Positions 20,832 to 33,382 of a DNA stretch of 64,000 nt are shown in pieces; within the stretch, counting starts at the first letter, position 1; each line of letters begins with the position of its first letter. Below the pieces are notes generated by a model. The model was not told where the DNA came from and ran no database searches. It worked only from the letters and a program-made list of their open reading frames with translations. The position numbers were made by a program, and so were the translations under genes. The stretch is from Telopea speciosissima. Taxonomy: Eukaryota; Streptophyta; Magnoliopsida; Proteales; Proteaceae. The stretch covers positions 22,112,698-22,176,697 of the forward strand of contig NC_057919.1 of assembly GCF_018873765.1 (NCBI RefSeq), read 5' to 3'.

Positions 20832-21518
20832 CTAGAAACGAAATTGATCGATGGATGAACCTTCCTGCTTCAATGCTCCCCTTCTCTTCCTCCTATCATT
20901 CACATCTTGAATATATCTCTGATCAGGTTCATCAATAAACTCCCTAGCACCCATATGTGATAGCATGAACATCATGGGTGGCGGCGACCTTGGTATCCCT
21001 ACGTTCAATTCCAGGCTGACTTCGATCCATCCTTGAAGGCTACATTCAGTTCCCTCAAACTTCACAAGATCAATGAACCGTCCAGTTTTTTTCAATTGTT
21101 TTGGTGACAAGCGGATTTGAGCTCTACCCACAACAATCTCCCTTTTGGAAGTTCCAGTTTCACCTATGAAACCAACCCTAACGACCTCCAGCTTCAATGT
21201 TGCAGTATATACTGGTTCATCGATTAGAAAGTTATAGCTAAAGTTCCATGAAGGGTTGTCTGGCTTGCCGACCTTCACAGGAGTCTTTATAACATTTTTG
21301 GGTGAAATCCAGGCAACCACATAGTAATAATTCTGGAGAGGGAATCTTGAGAAACTGGTGGTGGTGGTGGTGATCTTTGCTCCGTTGATGTCAACCTTCA
21401 ATATAAACTCTTTGAATTCATCATCTATTTGATCATCTACTCTCACGGCCATCTTGTTCTTGGCGACCATGGAGTACTCCACCTTTTCAGACCCATATTG
21501 CTTGAAGATCTCTCTCAT
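20832..21518 (-). CDS. C2-domain protein
   Basis: 228 residues with an intact frame. A lead of about 35 residues precedes one C2-like domain at about 36-175. It opens with FILKVDINGAKI, has NYYYVVAWISP, then the family-typical 'NPSWNFSYNFLIDEP' (compare the 'NPxWNexfxF' strand of SRC2/BAP-type C2 proteins), then KLEVVRVG and VVGRAQIRLS. It closes with a WIEVSLEL strand. The acidic Ca2+-binding loop residues are not obvious, so calcium-independent lipid or protein binding is possible. The tail from about 185 is hydrophilic, with a basic NDRRKRRG patch. No signal peptide or membrane helix is seen. Plant proteins of this size bind membranes in defence or stress signalling; the exact role is not inferable. 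An AG-like acceptor (TTGTATCAG) just before the ATG leaves room for an upstream leader exon. Confidence 0.75.
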   Translation of the reverse strand: MREIFKQYGSEKVEYSMVAKNKMAVRVDDQIDDEFKEFILKVDINGAKITTTTTSFSRFPLQNYYYVVAWISPKNVIKTPVKVGKPDNPSWNFSYNFLIDEPVYTATLKLEVVRVGFIGETGTSKREIVVGRAQIRLSPKQLKKTGRFIDLVKFEGTECSLQGWIEVSLELNVGIPRSPPPMMFMLSHMGAREFIDEPDQRYIQDVNDRRKRRGALKQEGSSIDQFRF

Positions 21519-21798
21519 CGCGTCTGATACAAATTAAACACAAAAAAGAGAATTATATAATGGTCTTTCAGCTTTAAAATTTGAAGCTACTACTACTTGG
21601 GTTCTATTCTATACATAGAAAGAATAATTTGCAATGGAAAGAGATTTTTTTTTTTTTTTTTTTTGATGATAAGATATGGAAAGAGATTCAGTAGATCAGG
21701 AAACAGAAATTATTTGGTTGATTTGGGAGTACCAATTTCACCCCAGTTACCTCTTTCGCTGGAATTTGGTTTCTTTATTTTTTTCTCCTTTTCTGTTG

Positions 21799-21803
<5 letters not shown>

Positions 21804-21832
<29 letters not shown>
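21804..21832. repeat. GA microsatellite in C2-gene leader
   Basis: About 14 GA units; on the gene's strand this is a CT-rich stretch between the TATA box and the start codon, a common plant leader feature. Confidence 0.8.
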
Positions 21833-21834
<2 letters not shown>

Positions 21835-21895
21835 AGAGAGGAGAGACCGTGAAGGAAAAAAAGAGAGTTCATCTTCAACTTGGGCTTTGAAACGT

Positions 21896-21903
21896 TATTT
21901 ATA
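21896..21903 (-). promoter_or_regulatory. TATA box of C2 gene
   Basis: Minus strand CCTATAAATAACG, about 380 bases upstream of the ATG at 21518. It would place the start of transcription near 21870 and the GA/CT tract in the leader. Confidence 0.5.
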
Positions 21904-22240
21904 GGTTTTTTTTTTTAAAACTTCTTAAACCTTGCAGTTTCCCTTCTTATTTCGACTACTTTGGTTTCTCAATTAGTCTCAACTAGGGTTTTCTTTTTAT
22001 GGTAAAAAAAAAACAGGAAAGAAAAAAGGACAATAACAAGAAGGAAAGATTGGCGAAAATGGAATTATGTGTCCGATGTACGTGAACCCTTCCATATATA
22101 TATGTAACATGCCAAATTTGTTGGCCTTAAAGCATATGACCTACCATATATAGCTTTAAAGCATATAACCTATCACATGTAAACAAGTCAAATCAAATTA
22201 AGAAAAAAAAAAATCATGTTAGGCCAATATAGTCTGTCTT

Positions 22241-22446
22241 GGTAGGAAGACCACGCAAAATTATCTCCTCCAGTCCCTCTCGGTTAGTTCCCCCAATGCG
22301 GCAATGCCTGTAATAAGGGGGTGGACCCCACTCGAATAGAGTATTTGGGCAGGGGTAAGGTGGTCATTGTGCCTCACCTTTATACGGTCATTAAGGGAAC
22401 TGGGTCGGACAGGGGACTAGAGGAGACAAAGATCCGTAAGACCATC
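22241..22446. mobile_element. MITE with TCTCCTC-AGTCCC arms
   Basis: The left arm contains ATCTCCTCCAGTCCCTC and GTTCCCCCAATG. The right arm, complemented, contains GTCTCCTCTAGTCCCCTGTC and GTTCCCTTAATG. The centre has GGTGGTCATTGTGCC, also found at 40103 and in variant form at 7237 and 43725. Confidence 0.6.
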
Positions 22447-24030
22447 CTCTAATTTTTTAACCATGCCATCCACTTGATCCCTTAATAATTTTTAAATTTC
22501 ATCTTATAACTAACTCTTGATTTTAGTAAATTAAAACTAGTATTCTTACCCCCCAAAAAATAAAAAATAATAACAAAAAACAAAAAATTAGTATGAAATT
22601 TTTTTTTCCCATTATTCTGTATACTGAATAAATTTTGAGAGGCCACTAGGGGGTATTACAAAAAGAAAGGAGAGAGGTATTCACCAACAAGACAGAATAA
22701 GATAGTTTCTTCAAGAGTCCGGAATAGTTGGAATAGCACTCCTAAGCCTCCTCCAATCTCACACATGATACAATCAAATCTATTGATGAGTTAGAGATTT
22801 TCCTACCCAATTTCTTAGGTTCCTCTCCTATCAAATATGGTACAAAGCAGTTGTAGACAATGAATTTTGTCACTCCATTATATACCCTCACTTGCTTCCA
22901 ATGATTTGAGTCCAAGACATAGATCAGACTGTGTTCCTGAAAAAATTTATTGTTGATATTTACATCATTGAGAATTAAATTTAAAATACTTTCCGATGAT
23001 ATATTGATCGTAAAAATCTAATGGTCGAATCTCCTAGAACTAATCCTAAAAGCTCTTGAAAAAGGTGATGGCACACAAGGCCCTAGAGGGCCCACCTTTC
23101 ACCCACTTAGGGGTTGTCACATGGAACCGACAATGGTTGCACTATCCTCTCTCTGGCTTCGTCATACGAAAAGCCGAGAAACCTTGTAGAAGGTCTGAAA
23201 ACCAGCAGAATCTCGTAAAAATTCAGTGAGAAGTGAAATTTCACAAAAAGTTTGGAAACCCGAAAAAATCTTGATGACACCGTTGTGCTATTTTTAGGTC
23301 CCCAAAAGGTATTTTTCTCTCTCCTCCCTTCTTCTATATAGATTATGAATATATAACTATTGCGTATTTGTGCACCAGGGTTTGGATTTTTGTGCCTTAA
23401 CTGAGCTTTTGCCGATAAAATAATAAATGTTGAGATAAAGATGACCGAAAATCTACTTTTGGCATAATATTTGTGTTGGGTGAAAGAGCGCTTAGTAGAA
23501 ATCTACGGTCGATTCTACCATTGAGATCGAATATATTGCAAAGATTCATATTCGATCCGATTCTATTGTGCATTCGGGTAACTCGATTGTTTCCCCAGAG
23601 AATGATCTCTTTAACTAAGAATATACTATCTTTTTTGGGGTGTGGGAGAAACACAACAATTTTCTAGGCAAGAGATATAACGGATCTAAATCAAAGATAC
23701 AACACTATAAAACCATAAATTTCACAAAAGAACCATCAACTGACAAGACAAAACAGAGAATTTTTTTTTGAGAGGGAGAAAAAAATGTAAAAAATAGAAG
23801 CAAAATCAACTCAGGTTACAGACATGTTCAGAGAAGATACAATGGCAATATGCAAGTGCCACAACAATTACCCTGGAGAACAAAATCCATAAGCCAAATC
23901 TGAAAATGAGTAGCTATTCTAAATCCTAATCACCAAATTAAATGTCATATTAAATAATGTAAGATGGTATCAAAATGGTATAAAGAGATGGACGGGCAAT
24001 GCTTTACACTCAGAGATCCTAATCATCAAA
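22447..24030. other. Intergenic, nothing recognised
   Basis: AT-rich sequence with no open frame resembling a protein. About 23060-23400 is relatively GC-rich and may be decayed retroelement leader, without diagnostic motifs. Confidence 0.4.
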
Positions 24031-24034
24031 TTAA

Positions 24035-24182
24035 GGCTGTGTTTGGTATGCATTCTTGAAATGCATTATAGGTTGAAGTCGAATTCTTGGATGATCTCGG
24101 ATGGTAAAAATAGTTGTTTTTACCATTTAAGAATGCGAAATCGATCTAGAATGCGTTTCAAGAATGCATACCAGACATAGCC
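24035..24182. mobile_element. Tourist-like MITE (PIF/Harbinger)
   Basis: Ends are GGCTGTGTTTGGTATGCATT and its complement with two mismatches near the tip. Flanking TAA at 24032-24034 and 24183-24185 is the 3-bp duplication of PIF/Harbinger elements. A second, diverged right end follows directly (to 24276) as a 95-bp tandem step including ATGTCATGAAATGGTTTACC. Confidence 0.75.
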
Positions 24183-24522
24183 TAAATGTCATGAAATGGT
24201 TTACCGTGTAGGTTGATTCATCCGAAAATATGAAATCGACCTAGAATGCGTTCCAAGAATGCATACCAACCACAGCCTAAATGTCATGAAATGGTTTACC
24301 TGATACAATTTTGAGTTTATCAACTTGAATTTTGGAAATTGGTAGGCAAAGCAAATCCATTTAACAAATCCTCTGTTATTACATAAAACAATCCGAATGA
24401 TGTTATAAATATTAAGATAGAGTTTTAATTAAATTAGTACCTATTAAGTATTTAAGTGAATCATTTAACAAAGAATTTAATTATGCACTTAAGGGAGAAC
24501 AATAAAAAGGTACAAATCCTGG

Positions 24523-25306
24523 CAAGGGTGTCAATTTTAGGCCCGCCCCGGCCCGTTTATTAAATGTGACACATTTTGTAATCGGGCAGTCCTGGTGTGG
24601 GGTCCTAACCCTTCGGGTGCCTGACTGGACCGATCGATTTAAGGCCCAACCTAGCCCGTTCGGTTCCAACTTGAACCTTAACATTTTTGAGGCCATATAT
24701 AACACTATGGAAAAGGAGCTGATACCTTCTGTTCCCTTTGGACACCACATATAATTAGGAAAAAATAAACATTTCTCCGTTGTTTTTTGAAGTCAGTCTT
24801 GCAACGCAGGGAGAGGGAGGCATTATCATCTTTGAAAGTACTCTTAGAAAACCCACAAGTTTGATAAAGCACAGAAAACAGAAGTGGTGGTGATCGCATC
24901 AGCATATAACTGTTCTTGATTCAACCCTTCACCATTAAAATAAGGTGGTCATTAAAAGGACAAAAATGGAGTCGTGTGGATATAGGCATATAGCTATTGA
25001 GACGCAAAATGAACGAAATTGTAGCTTGGGTGGAGTCACGAATCCCATATTTGGAAAGGAACGAAATCGGGTGTCACACTACTCAGAAATGACTGCACCG
25101 GTTAAAATCTGTTTAGATTTAACCAGGCTCATAGCCTGATTTTGCACCGTTTTAGACCTGATTGTATTACCCGATTATAGCCCGAAGTCCGACCTAACCT
25201 GACTGAGACCGACCAGGCCCAGCTTGATTATATAAACGGGTTGTTTCAGGGTGCAGGCTTTTAAGTACTGTGTGGCCCGGCTGAGCTGGACTGGTTGATA
25301 CCCCTA
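24523..25306. mobile_element. Non-autonomous hAT-like element
   Basis: Left end CAAGGGTGTCAATTTTAGG, right end GGTTGATACCCCTA. Flanks AATCCTGG (24515-24522) and AATCCTAG (25307-25314) form an 8-bp target duplication with one mismatch. Subterminal regions are filled with CCCGACC/GGCCCG words. Open frames inside do not resemble a transposase. Confidence 0.75.
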
Positions 25307-25559
25307 AATCCTAGACATATAGTTTAAGTAATTTCCAGGGTTATTTATCTATTCTCCCAAAAAAAAGTTTTTTTATTGGTAAAAAAAACATGAATATCAC
25401 ATCTACATGACATCTGATGGGTAAAGGTATTTCTCTACTTTTAATTACCTCTTTTTAAAAAAAAATTATTCCCCGACCCATTTTTCAATCAAATTCTAGT
25501 GCAAACTTATTTGATGAGTCAATGTCTGGTGTAGAGTTGTTTTAGCTTGTAGTGCTATT

Positions 25560-26085
25560 ATGGAAGATCTGTGAGTACCATGTATTGAGGTATTGGTATC
25601 GGATCGGCATGGTATCGACTGAGGCTGATATCAATCTTGGGATGGGGATTGGTATTGGCTGTCAGATCGGTATCGATCGATCCATATCACATGTACTTTG
25701 ATATTTTTGAGGCTTTTTTCATCAAAAAATCCACAAAAAATGTTTTGTAATACGGATCTAAATCGGTGTGGTTTTGAATATTGGTATGGTTTCAGTTTGG
25801 TATGCTGCACATATACCCCATACCGATACCATATTGAATATCGATTCGGCATAGGTATCTCATACCAATACCGTATCAAATTGATACGGTATTAATTGAT
25901 ACAAATTAAAATAGGTATTCAATATGGTATCAGTATGATGGGATGTATTTTCAATATTATCTTCATATTAATATCATATCGAATATCAACTTGGTACAAG
26001 TATCTCATATCGATACTGTACGATGCGGTTCAATATAGATAATATTCGGTACGAAAACGGTTTCAGTATTGGGTGCTCGGTAACA
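25560..26085. mobile_element. GGTATCG-word repeat element (unclassified)
   Basis: Dense degenerate repeats of GGTATCGG, ATCGGTATCG and CATACCGATACC on both strands; ends not fixed. The same vocabulary occurs at 20255-20470 and 27230-27290. Likely a non-autonomous DNA element. Confidence 0.4.
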
Positions 26086-27030
26086 AGGTTCTAAAACTCG
26101 GGTTTCGACCAGCCAGAAAGATCTCGGTTGAAACCTAGGACTTTCTCCAGGCTAACTAGAACCTTGGTTTCGAGGCCTAAAAGTTGCTTTTTTGTCTAGA
26201 TTCTTGTTGTGCTGCCTATTTTTGACATTTTAAACTCAATTCATGCATTAGTTTCACATAGAGAACAGTAAAAATATTACTTGTGGTTATGAACCAAGTT
26301 TGATACTGTATATTGTTCTAGGACATGGTATCGAATAAGGTTTGATCGGAACATAATTCTTTCAATATAAATGAGATTTAAGCAATCTTGGATTTGTTAA
26401 AAAGCTTTATTTTGATAGTTGTCAAACAAGTCCAAGATTGCTTAAATCTGATTTATATTGAAGGAGTTATGTACCGGTCAAACTTAATTTAGTGTGCGCA
26501 AATGTTGTCAAAATCACTCTAAATGAAAATATTATTATGGATATCAAAACAAATGAATATTTGATCGTATTTTTTTATTTTTAGCAATGTTTTACTATAT
26601 TACGATTTATGGAATTTTTTTATTTGAGAAAAACCCCAACATTAGAAAGTTAAAAATTGCACCTACCGTCGAAAATCCAGTTTTTGTTATTGAACTGAGG
26701 GGCTGACTTTTTTTCCTTTTGAAATTTGATTTTTAACTATTTTTATTGGATTCAAATAGAGGGTATTTACTTCTTTATAAATAATATTTTAAGTAAATGA
26801 AATACAAATACAAAAACATTTACTGGTCTGTCCTAGTTTGGAGCCAAGTTTCCTTGAGTTTCCATGGGTATATATGTCGAAACCACCAAAATATGGTCGA
26901 AGCTGGTCGAAACCATCGAAACCCGATCGAATCTAGGTATTTTATAAAATCCCCCTTTAACTCATCTCGAAAGCCTGCGAAACCGAGTTAATTCGACAAT
27001 TTCGACAGGTTTCGTCGAGTTTTTCTTTCA
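26086..27030. mobile_element. GGTTTCGACC-word element (unclassified)
   Basis: Opens with GTTCTAAAACTCGGGTTTCG and closes with GACAGGTTTCGTCGAGTTTT. Subterminal words GTCGAAACC and TCGGTTTCG recur in both orientations. It surrounds the hairpin at 26337-26485. No transposase frame is seen. Confidence 0.45.
26337..26485. repeat. 150-bp hairpin, 61-nt arms
   Basis: Left arm 26337-26398 pairs with 26425-26485 with about seven mismatches and one bulge, leaving a 26-nt loop. The arms share TTCAATATAAAT and AGATTTAAGCAATCTTGGA. The size and near-perfect stem resemble a MITE-derived small-RNA precursor; no expression evidence. Confidence 0.75.
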
Positions 27031-27354
27031 TGCTCAGTACACATTGACACCCTTATTTTGTAAACTATTTCTAAGATTTTACATTTTTATTGTATAATGT
27101 GTTTCGTATTTCATCCATTATTTCACTAAAATGAAGTATTTTTCAGGTATTTTTTTTTGAAAATTTTAAGATATTTTGATTGATCCCTAAAATTAGTACT
27201 TTTCCACTTTTTGGCCAATTCAAGCCTGATACAGGCCGATCCAAATCGGTATCAACGGACACCAATACCGATACTGATACTAATACATCAATCCTTCCTG
27301 GTGGATGTAAATAGGTGGCATATTGGGAGGGGATTTTAGGCTTGTAATTTTTTT

Positions 27355-27622
27355 TGAGTAAATTAATCAGATCTTCTTATACTATGCCTTTATTACAGTT
27401 AGCACCCCTGAGTTTACAACAATTACATTCTCTCCTAATTGTCAATCACCTCAATTGTAAATAATGAAATATAAGGGAGGTGATTGAAAATAATGTAAAG
27501 TTCAGGGAAGGTCTAACTGTCTGAGTAGTATAATCACCCAGAATAGGGATAAAGTGTAATTGTTGTGGACTCAAGGGTGCAGACTGTAATTAAGGCATAG
27601 TACATGAGATATTTGAGTAACT
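27355..27622. mobile_element. MITE with about 80-bp inverted repeats
   Basis: The left arm has TACTATGCCTTTATTACAGT, GCACCCCTGAGT and ACAACAATTACA. The right arm complemented has TACTATGCCTTAATTACAGT, GCACCCTTGAGT and ACAACAATTACA. Target duplication is obscured by T-runs. Confidence 0.65.
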
Positions 27623-27820
27623 TTTTTTTTTTTGTGGTAAAGTATTTTAGAGCTAAGAGTAATTTAAATTTTTTTTAAGCCTTGGAAGCAAGGAGAGCCC
27701 CAAAAAAAAAAGGAAATGTGGGAAATCTTGAACCAGTGGTGAACTTGATAACGCGGATATATATAGTCTTGAGTTACAAGTAACACGGGGTTGCAGTACT
27801 CGTCAAGAAACACATGAGAG

Positions 27821-28369
27821 TAGGGGTGTAAGTTTGGCCTTGTTGGCCTGATCCCGCCCTAGGCCAAACAGGGCCTGGGCTGGATTTTTCAACCCTAAGA
27901 GTAGGTTAGGGTTGGAATTTTCAGGCCTGGGTTAGAGTCGGCGGGGCTAGGGTTGAGGCGTCGGGCTGAGTCCGGTCCTATGTTAGGTTATGTTTTACAA
28001 TTTAGTGTTTACATATTACAATTTTTGTTTAGTATCTAATTATCTATTATTTTAACAAAACAAAATCGAATTATGTATTGAACGAAAGTAATTAAAATTC
28101 TAAGATTAGACAAGTTTTTTAACATGAAAGTCTAATAGTCATTTGAGTATGAAACAAATTAATATCCAATCACATGTTTCTCATCTTTTTAATACTAGGA
28201 GGATGCAGATGAAAAAACAAAACAAAGTCAATTAGGGTGGCAAAAATTAGGGTCAATCAGGGCCAACTCGGCCTAGCCCAACCTAATCAGGGTCAATCAG
28301 GGCTGAGCTGCGTTGGGCTTGGGTTAGGGTTTTAAAAAACCAGACCCAATCTGGCCTGTTTCACCCCTA
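27821..28369. mobile_element. Non-autonomous hAT-like element
   Basis: Starts TAGGGGTGTAAG and ends CACCCCTA, between perfect 8-bp copies of CATGAGAG (27813-27820 and 28370-28377). GGCCTGGGCTGG-type words crowd both ends. No coding capacity. Confidence 0.85.
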
Positions 28370-28990
28370 CATGAGAGAGAGAGAGAGAGATTCGCAAACA
28401 TTTACTAAAGAAATAAAAGGGTAGTCATGTTCTTTCTGGAAGACATTGGGAGAATTGTTTGAAAAATCTGAAGCTTAGTTTATCAGAGATTTCATAATTA
28501 TTTTCAACTTTTTTTGTGTGTTCTAAGAACCATAATAAAACCCTTTTTTTCAGTTTGACGAATAAAAATGCAAATTGTGGTTAAAATGATTCTAAGACGG
28601 GTTTGTAGTCAATTCAAAAAGATAAGCTATAGTGTTTGAATTTAAAACATATCGTTGAGGTTGAGTATGTCTTGTACTTTTAATGGTTACATAAGTATTA
28701 TATTATATAGGCTTATATTTGTAATTGGGTAAGGTTTTGAGATCAGAGATGATGAGTTGTATTGAAAATTTTTTAGATTTAATGGAAAATCTCTTATTCT
28801 CTCATGTGGATGTAAGCATTTGTACTGAACCGCATTAAATTCCTCGTATTACCTGTGATTACTTATTTAATTTCTTTCGTATGGTTGCACATTTGTCCCA
28901 AACACATTTTTGTAAGACTTTGCTCAAGTCAAAGCTGAAAACGATTTTATAATGGTTAAAATAAAAAGAAAAGGAAAAAGAGAGTTTTGG

Positions 28991-29581
28991 TAAGGGTGTC
29001 AATCAGTTCGGTTCGGTTCCATACCTTGATGGTGTGATCCAAAATCGAATCGAGATCTGAGTCAATTTTGGAAGTGGAAACCGATTCCAAACCTACTTGG
29101 TTCGGTTTGGTTACGATTCTAATTTGGTTTTCAATATGGGTCTAATTCAGTTCTCTAATACGGTTCCATTATACTAAGTTGTCATATTGTTGTTGCCTTG
29201 CTGTGTTCTCAAGAAACTTCATTTAAAATGCTTATAAAACCTTAAAGAAATAAAAAATATTAATAAATAAATATGAATCCTAAATGAGTTCTCCACTTTC
29301 AGCTTACCCTTCAATAAAGTCAGAGAAACACATCAAAATTATTGTTCCAAAAAGAAAGGTAACAACATTAACATATATATATATAAGGTTTTGGGTTTAA
29401 GTGTGGTATTCGGTTCATTTTCTATTCATATCGATGGTTTTTGAACTAAAACAGAAATTAAATCAAACTGAATTAAATGTTCATATACCAGAATCGAAAC
29501 CAAATCGAATTTATTTAATTGGAGTAATTCGACTCGATTTCAGATTTGATATTCGCTTTCGATTTAGTTTTGACACCCTTA
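28991..29581. mobile_element. Non-autonomous hAT-like element
   Basis: Terminal inverted repeat TAAGGGTGTCAA (12 of 12) between perfect 8-bp copies of AGTTTTGG (28983-28990 and 29582-29589). Subterminal GGTTCGGTT/AATCGAATC words. No transposase. Confidence 0.9.
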
Positions 29582-30100
29582 AGTTTTGGGTGACCCTTGG
29601 GAGTTGAGATCGAGGGCGAGACAGGTGTGGCAATTGGCATTTTAAAACAATACCATATACAATCTTTCTTTGCATTTTCCTTGAGGCAAAGGTAGCAATA
29701 GCGGTGCACAAGCAAGCAAGGTTTAAAGTATAAAAGTGACCAATCCGAAATTGCTGCTTCTCTTAGCGTACTCGGAACCTTTGTATACAATATTTAGATT
29801 TTTTTATTTTTTAAGGTATAGAAGAGTATACAATATTTAGACTCTAAAGCTTAGCTTTGGACACCAGCAATGGAACACGTCATCCAACCTCAAGTTGCTT
29901 CACGGCTTCTTCCACTAACTCTCCTTTTATATATATATATATTTCATTTTAATTTTAGAAGCTATATATCCAATTCCAGGCATAAACTTCTGTTTGCTTT
30001 ATTGTCTCCAATTTCCCTGCAAATCTATATTCTTGAAGAACTATTGATGGTAGAGTCTTCGCCGGACGAGTTTATTACTCCATCAACAACTGTTCCAGAA

Positions 30101-33100
30101 ATGTCTTCTATTAGAAGATCTATCAATTTTTACAACCTTCGTAGTGTTCTTCAACTGGTCTCTCATCGTTTTCGCAATCCATCATCTCCTTACCACTTCG
30201 CAAATGCTTCCACTTCTAAACACACCTATGGTTCTTCTATTAATCATCCAGGCTTGCGATTTTTTACCGTTAATTCTCGTGGAATTCATAGTGAACCAGG
30301 ATCATCACCACCAATGATGTAAGGAAATTTTTGATTAATTAGTACTTTTTATTATGTTTTCTTTGATTTTGAATCTCATTCTTCATATGACGTGTAGGGG
30401 AAAGAATGAAGAACCGGTGGCTCCTCCTCCTCCTCCTCCTTCACCGGCCAAACCCACCTTCCCATCTTGGTAATTGCGTGAGCTATCATTAATCTTAGTT
30501 TTATCTCAATTATTGGGTCTTGTACGCTACTAATTATGTGTTTTTTGTAGGGTAAAATGGGTTCTTGGATCGATCTTTACAGTCTTTCTACCATTTTTGA
30601 AGAAAAAATGGGATAGATTGAAGACCATAGAAGGTAATTAAAAACAAAAAAAAGCCGATTTTGATAATTAAGGCAGCGTGAGACTTGCGTGTTTTTGTGG
30701 AAGTCATGGTTACTTGTAGTTTAATTAATCATCAATTAATTAAGGGTTTAATTTGCTTTGTTTTTCAAATTTTAAATTTAATAAGATTTTCATTAAGAAA
30801 AACAAAAAAATGTAATTTTAGGTGCGGTGGAAGTGGCGGCAGAGAAGGTAGAAGAGGTAGCAGAGGTTGTAGAGAAGCTGGCGGACGAGGCTGAGAAGGT
30901 ATCGGAAGCGGTGGCTAATAGCATTCCGGAGGATGGGCCGCTTAAGGAAGCTGCCCAGTTTGCTGAACTTGTCACCAAAGAAGTTGCCAAGGAAGCCCAT
31001 GTAACCGAGGAAATCATCCACACGGTATCTTATTTCTCCTTTTCCTTTTTTCCTTTTCTAGTTTATACACTTCTCTCTCTATTACCAATTTTTTTTTCAA
31101 AATTTTATGTTAATGTTTGTTGTCTTCCAAATTTTATATACTTGAGTTATCTACGACATTATTAATTAATTAACTCTTAATTTATTTCAACCTAACCCAA
31201 TGTTTGAAGAACCAAAGTACTTCTAGAATTCATTTTTGTCTATAGAATAGAGTCAATGAAAAATCAAAGGTAAAGCTCATTCCTTGTGGTCTAGCTACAT
31301 GGTTTGAGAATGGCTATAGATTTTAAAATGTCTTTATCATGATCCAACCATGAGTCCACGGGCGAAAATTTGAGAGTACCCACATCATAGCTGGAGTTCA
31401 AGGTCCCCCTCCCCCTTTTTTAACTACTTATTGACTCAAGTATGGTTGGTTATCTGAGGCTTAAGGGGTGGATCGAGTCTCATATATAAAATGCCAAAAA
31501 AAAAATTTAATTTTTTGTTTGGAAAAAATATCTCTACTTGATGTTGTTTTTCAGTTCGGTATCTTTGCACGTACCAACAGGTTAACGTATATGTGAGAGC
31601 CAATCACATTTTAAGTTTGTTTCCATAAAAACCCCTCCTCCCCTTGTAAATGGAAAACAAATAGGATAGGTGGTTGGCTCTCACATGTACGTTCACTTAT
31701 TGGTGCGTGCTGATGATCCATTCCCGCTGTTTCCTATGCCCTCTTACAACGCATTGTGAGATAATACCTCTACCCCTTAGGTAGATACCCAAACGTGCTC
31801 ACCCATTGGCCCAGCAACTTGTGTAGAGGCTATGCAACCAAGTAGAGATCTCTTGCACTCTTTCTTTATGCTTTTGGCCAATCAACGAATTCAAGGGAGA
31901 AATACTATTTTTATAGCTTTTATTTTTTGCAGGAACAAATTGCCAAAACCATATCAAAACTAGTATCATTATGCCATCTTAAATTGTCTATTATGTCTCT
32001 AATTTATGCATATATTGTTAATAGTATCATCTAATCATGAGTTAATTTTAGTTTAAAAACTCTAAGTTTGAGAGAGATTATACATGTTTGAATCCCACAT
32101 GTATTTCCTTGATATATGGTATATACATATTGCTAAGCTTGGTAGAATCGCAATTTGGTCATCAACACCCAAACTCCTAAAAAGTATTATTGAAATATTT
32201 TAATAACAAATTATTTAGTGGAAGAAAACTAATCCCTCTAATAATCTAATGAATTATACCTTTCATGACCACTAGTCTAGTATTTCTTCTTTTTGTGACC
32301 ATAAGAATATGATCGCTTTGGGTCCTTAGTTGCATTTTGGGTTTTAGATTTGATAGTGACTTTGTTAAGTTCTATATGCTTGATGGATTGCAATTGGCCT
32401 TGTGTGGGCTTTTGGTAGTACCTCGATTACACTCTTTTATCTGCCACATGGCAAGTTAGATGAACTTACACTTTTTTTGACAATTAAACCCTAGGGTCCC
32501 TTACTCACATGTCATGTTTCAATCTAAACGAATTTTGCCAAATGACAAATCAAAGCATTAAAATAAAAATCAAAATAGATCTAGTACATGGTACCAATAG
32601 GTATTCATGGACATACACAATGATGCTTGCTAATACATGGGAGTGAGGATATATGCCCAAGGTTGAGGTTAGGGGTCTATAGCTTTTTGTTTGAAATATA
32701 CTTTTGGATTGATATCTTTTTGTTTCCTTTTTTTTTTTTTTTTTTTTTTAATACAAATGATCTTTTAATGGAAAAAAATTAGACTAAGAAACTTGACATG
32801 TGGCTAATCCAAATCGTGTTTTGTTTATCCAACATAAAAATGGCAACATCAATTTCCACGTGGCACAAATAGATGCACTAGACCAAATATTCTTCCTATA
32901 CCTGCTAGTTGATTGGGGTGGAGGGGGGTTGTTTCCTTTAAATTAATAATGTAAGACTTTTTTAGGGTTTTAAATGAAAATTTTGTTTAAAAAAAAAAGA
33001 GAGGGGTTTGGGTAGAAATGAAAGATCATTTTGGAATAAACAAAAAAAGAGAAAAGAACTAAAAAAATATTAAACCATATTAATGAACAGGTTGACCCTC

Positions 33101-33382
33101 AATTCTTGGGACATAATTTTTTTAATTAAAAAGGGAGGACGTGACAACCACATTGTTCTGAAAGATCATTAAATTAAATTAGCTATATATTCTTCCAAAA
33201 TTTACTTAATAATTTGCAAATATGGAATTAAATAATGACTTAGATAACCCTAATCATTATTCCTATGAGATGGTGATGCTAATTTATTCATGTAATTGCA
33301 GGTGGAGGTATTGAAAGAAGAGGTGGAGTCACTACTTGATCCTCTTGGAACTAAGGGGAAGGATGCACAAGGACATAAATAG
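30101..33382 (+). CDS. Plastid-type helical membrane protein, copy 1
   Basis: Five exons by GT-AG reading: 30101-30318, 30398-30469, 30551-30633, 30822-31024, 33302-33382, giving 218 residues. Exon 1 is Ser/Arg/Asn-rich and transit-peptide-like (MSSIRRSINFYNLRS...). Exon 2 is Pro-rich (six prolines). Exon 3 encodes one membrane-type helix (VLGSIFTVFLPFL) capped by KKKW. Exon 4 is a long amphipathic Glu/Val/Ala helix (KVEEVAEVVEKLADEAEKV...ELVTKEVAKEAHV), and exon 5 continues it (VEVLKEEVESLLDPLG). I do not recognise a named function; similar unnamed plastid proteins exist in plants. I chose ATG 30101 because it has a purine at -3 and aligns with the neighbour's start. ATG 30047 would add 18 acidic residues. 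Intron 4 is 2.3 kb and hosts a MITE. It is a tandem paralogue of 35926-38986. Confidence 0.75.
31570..31715. mobile_element. Foldback MITE in intron 4 of copy 1
   Basis: GTACCAACAGGTTAACGTAT with ATGTGAGAGCCAATCAC is mirrored by GTTGGCTCTCACATGTACGT and CTTATTGGTGCGTGC. The two arms are about 40 bp. Target duplication not assigned. Confidence 0.55.
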
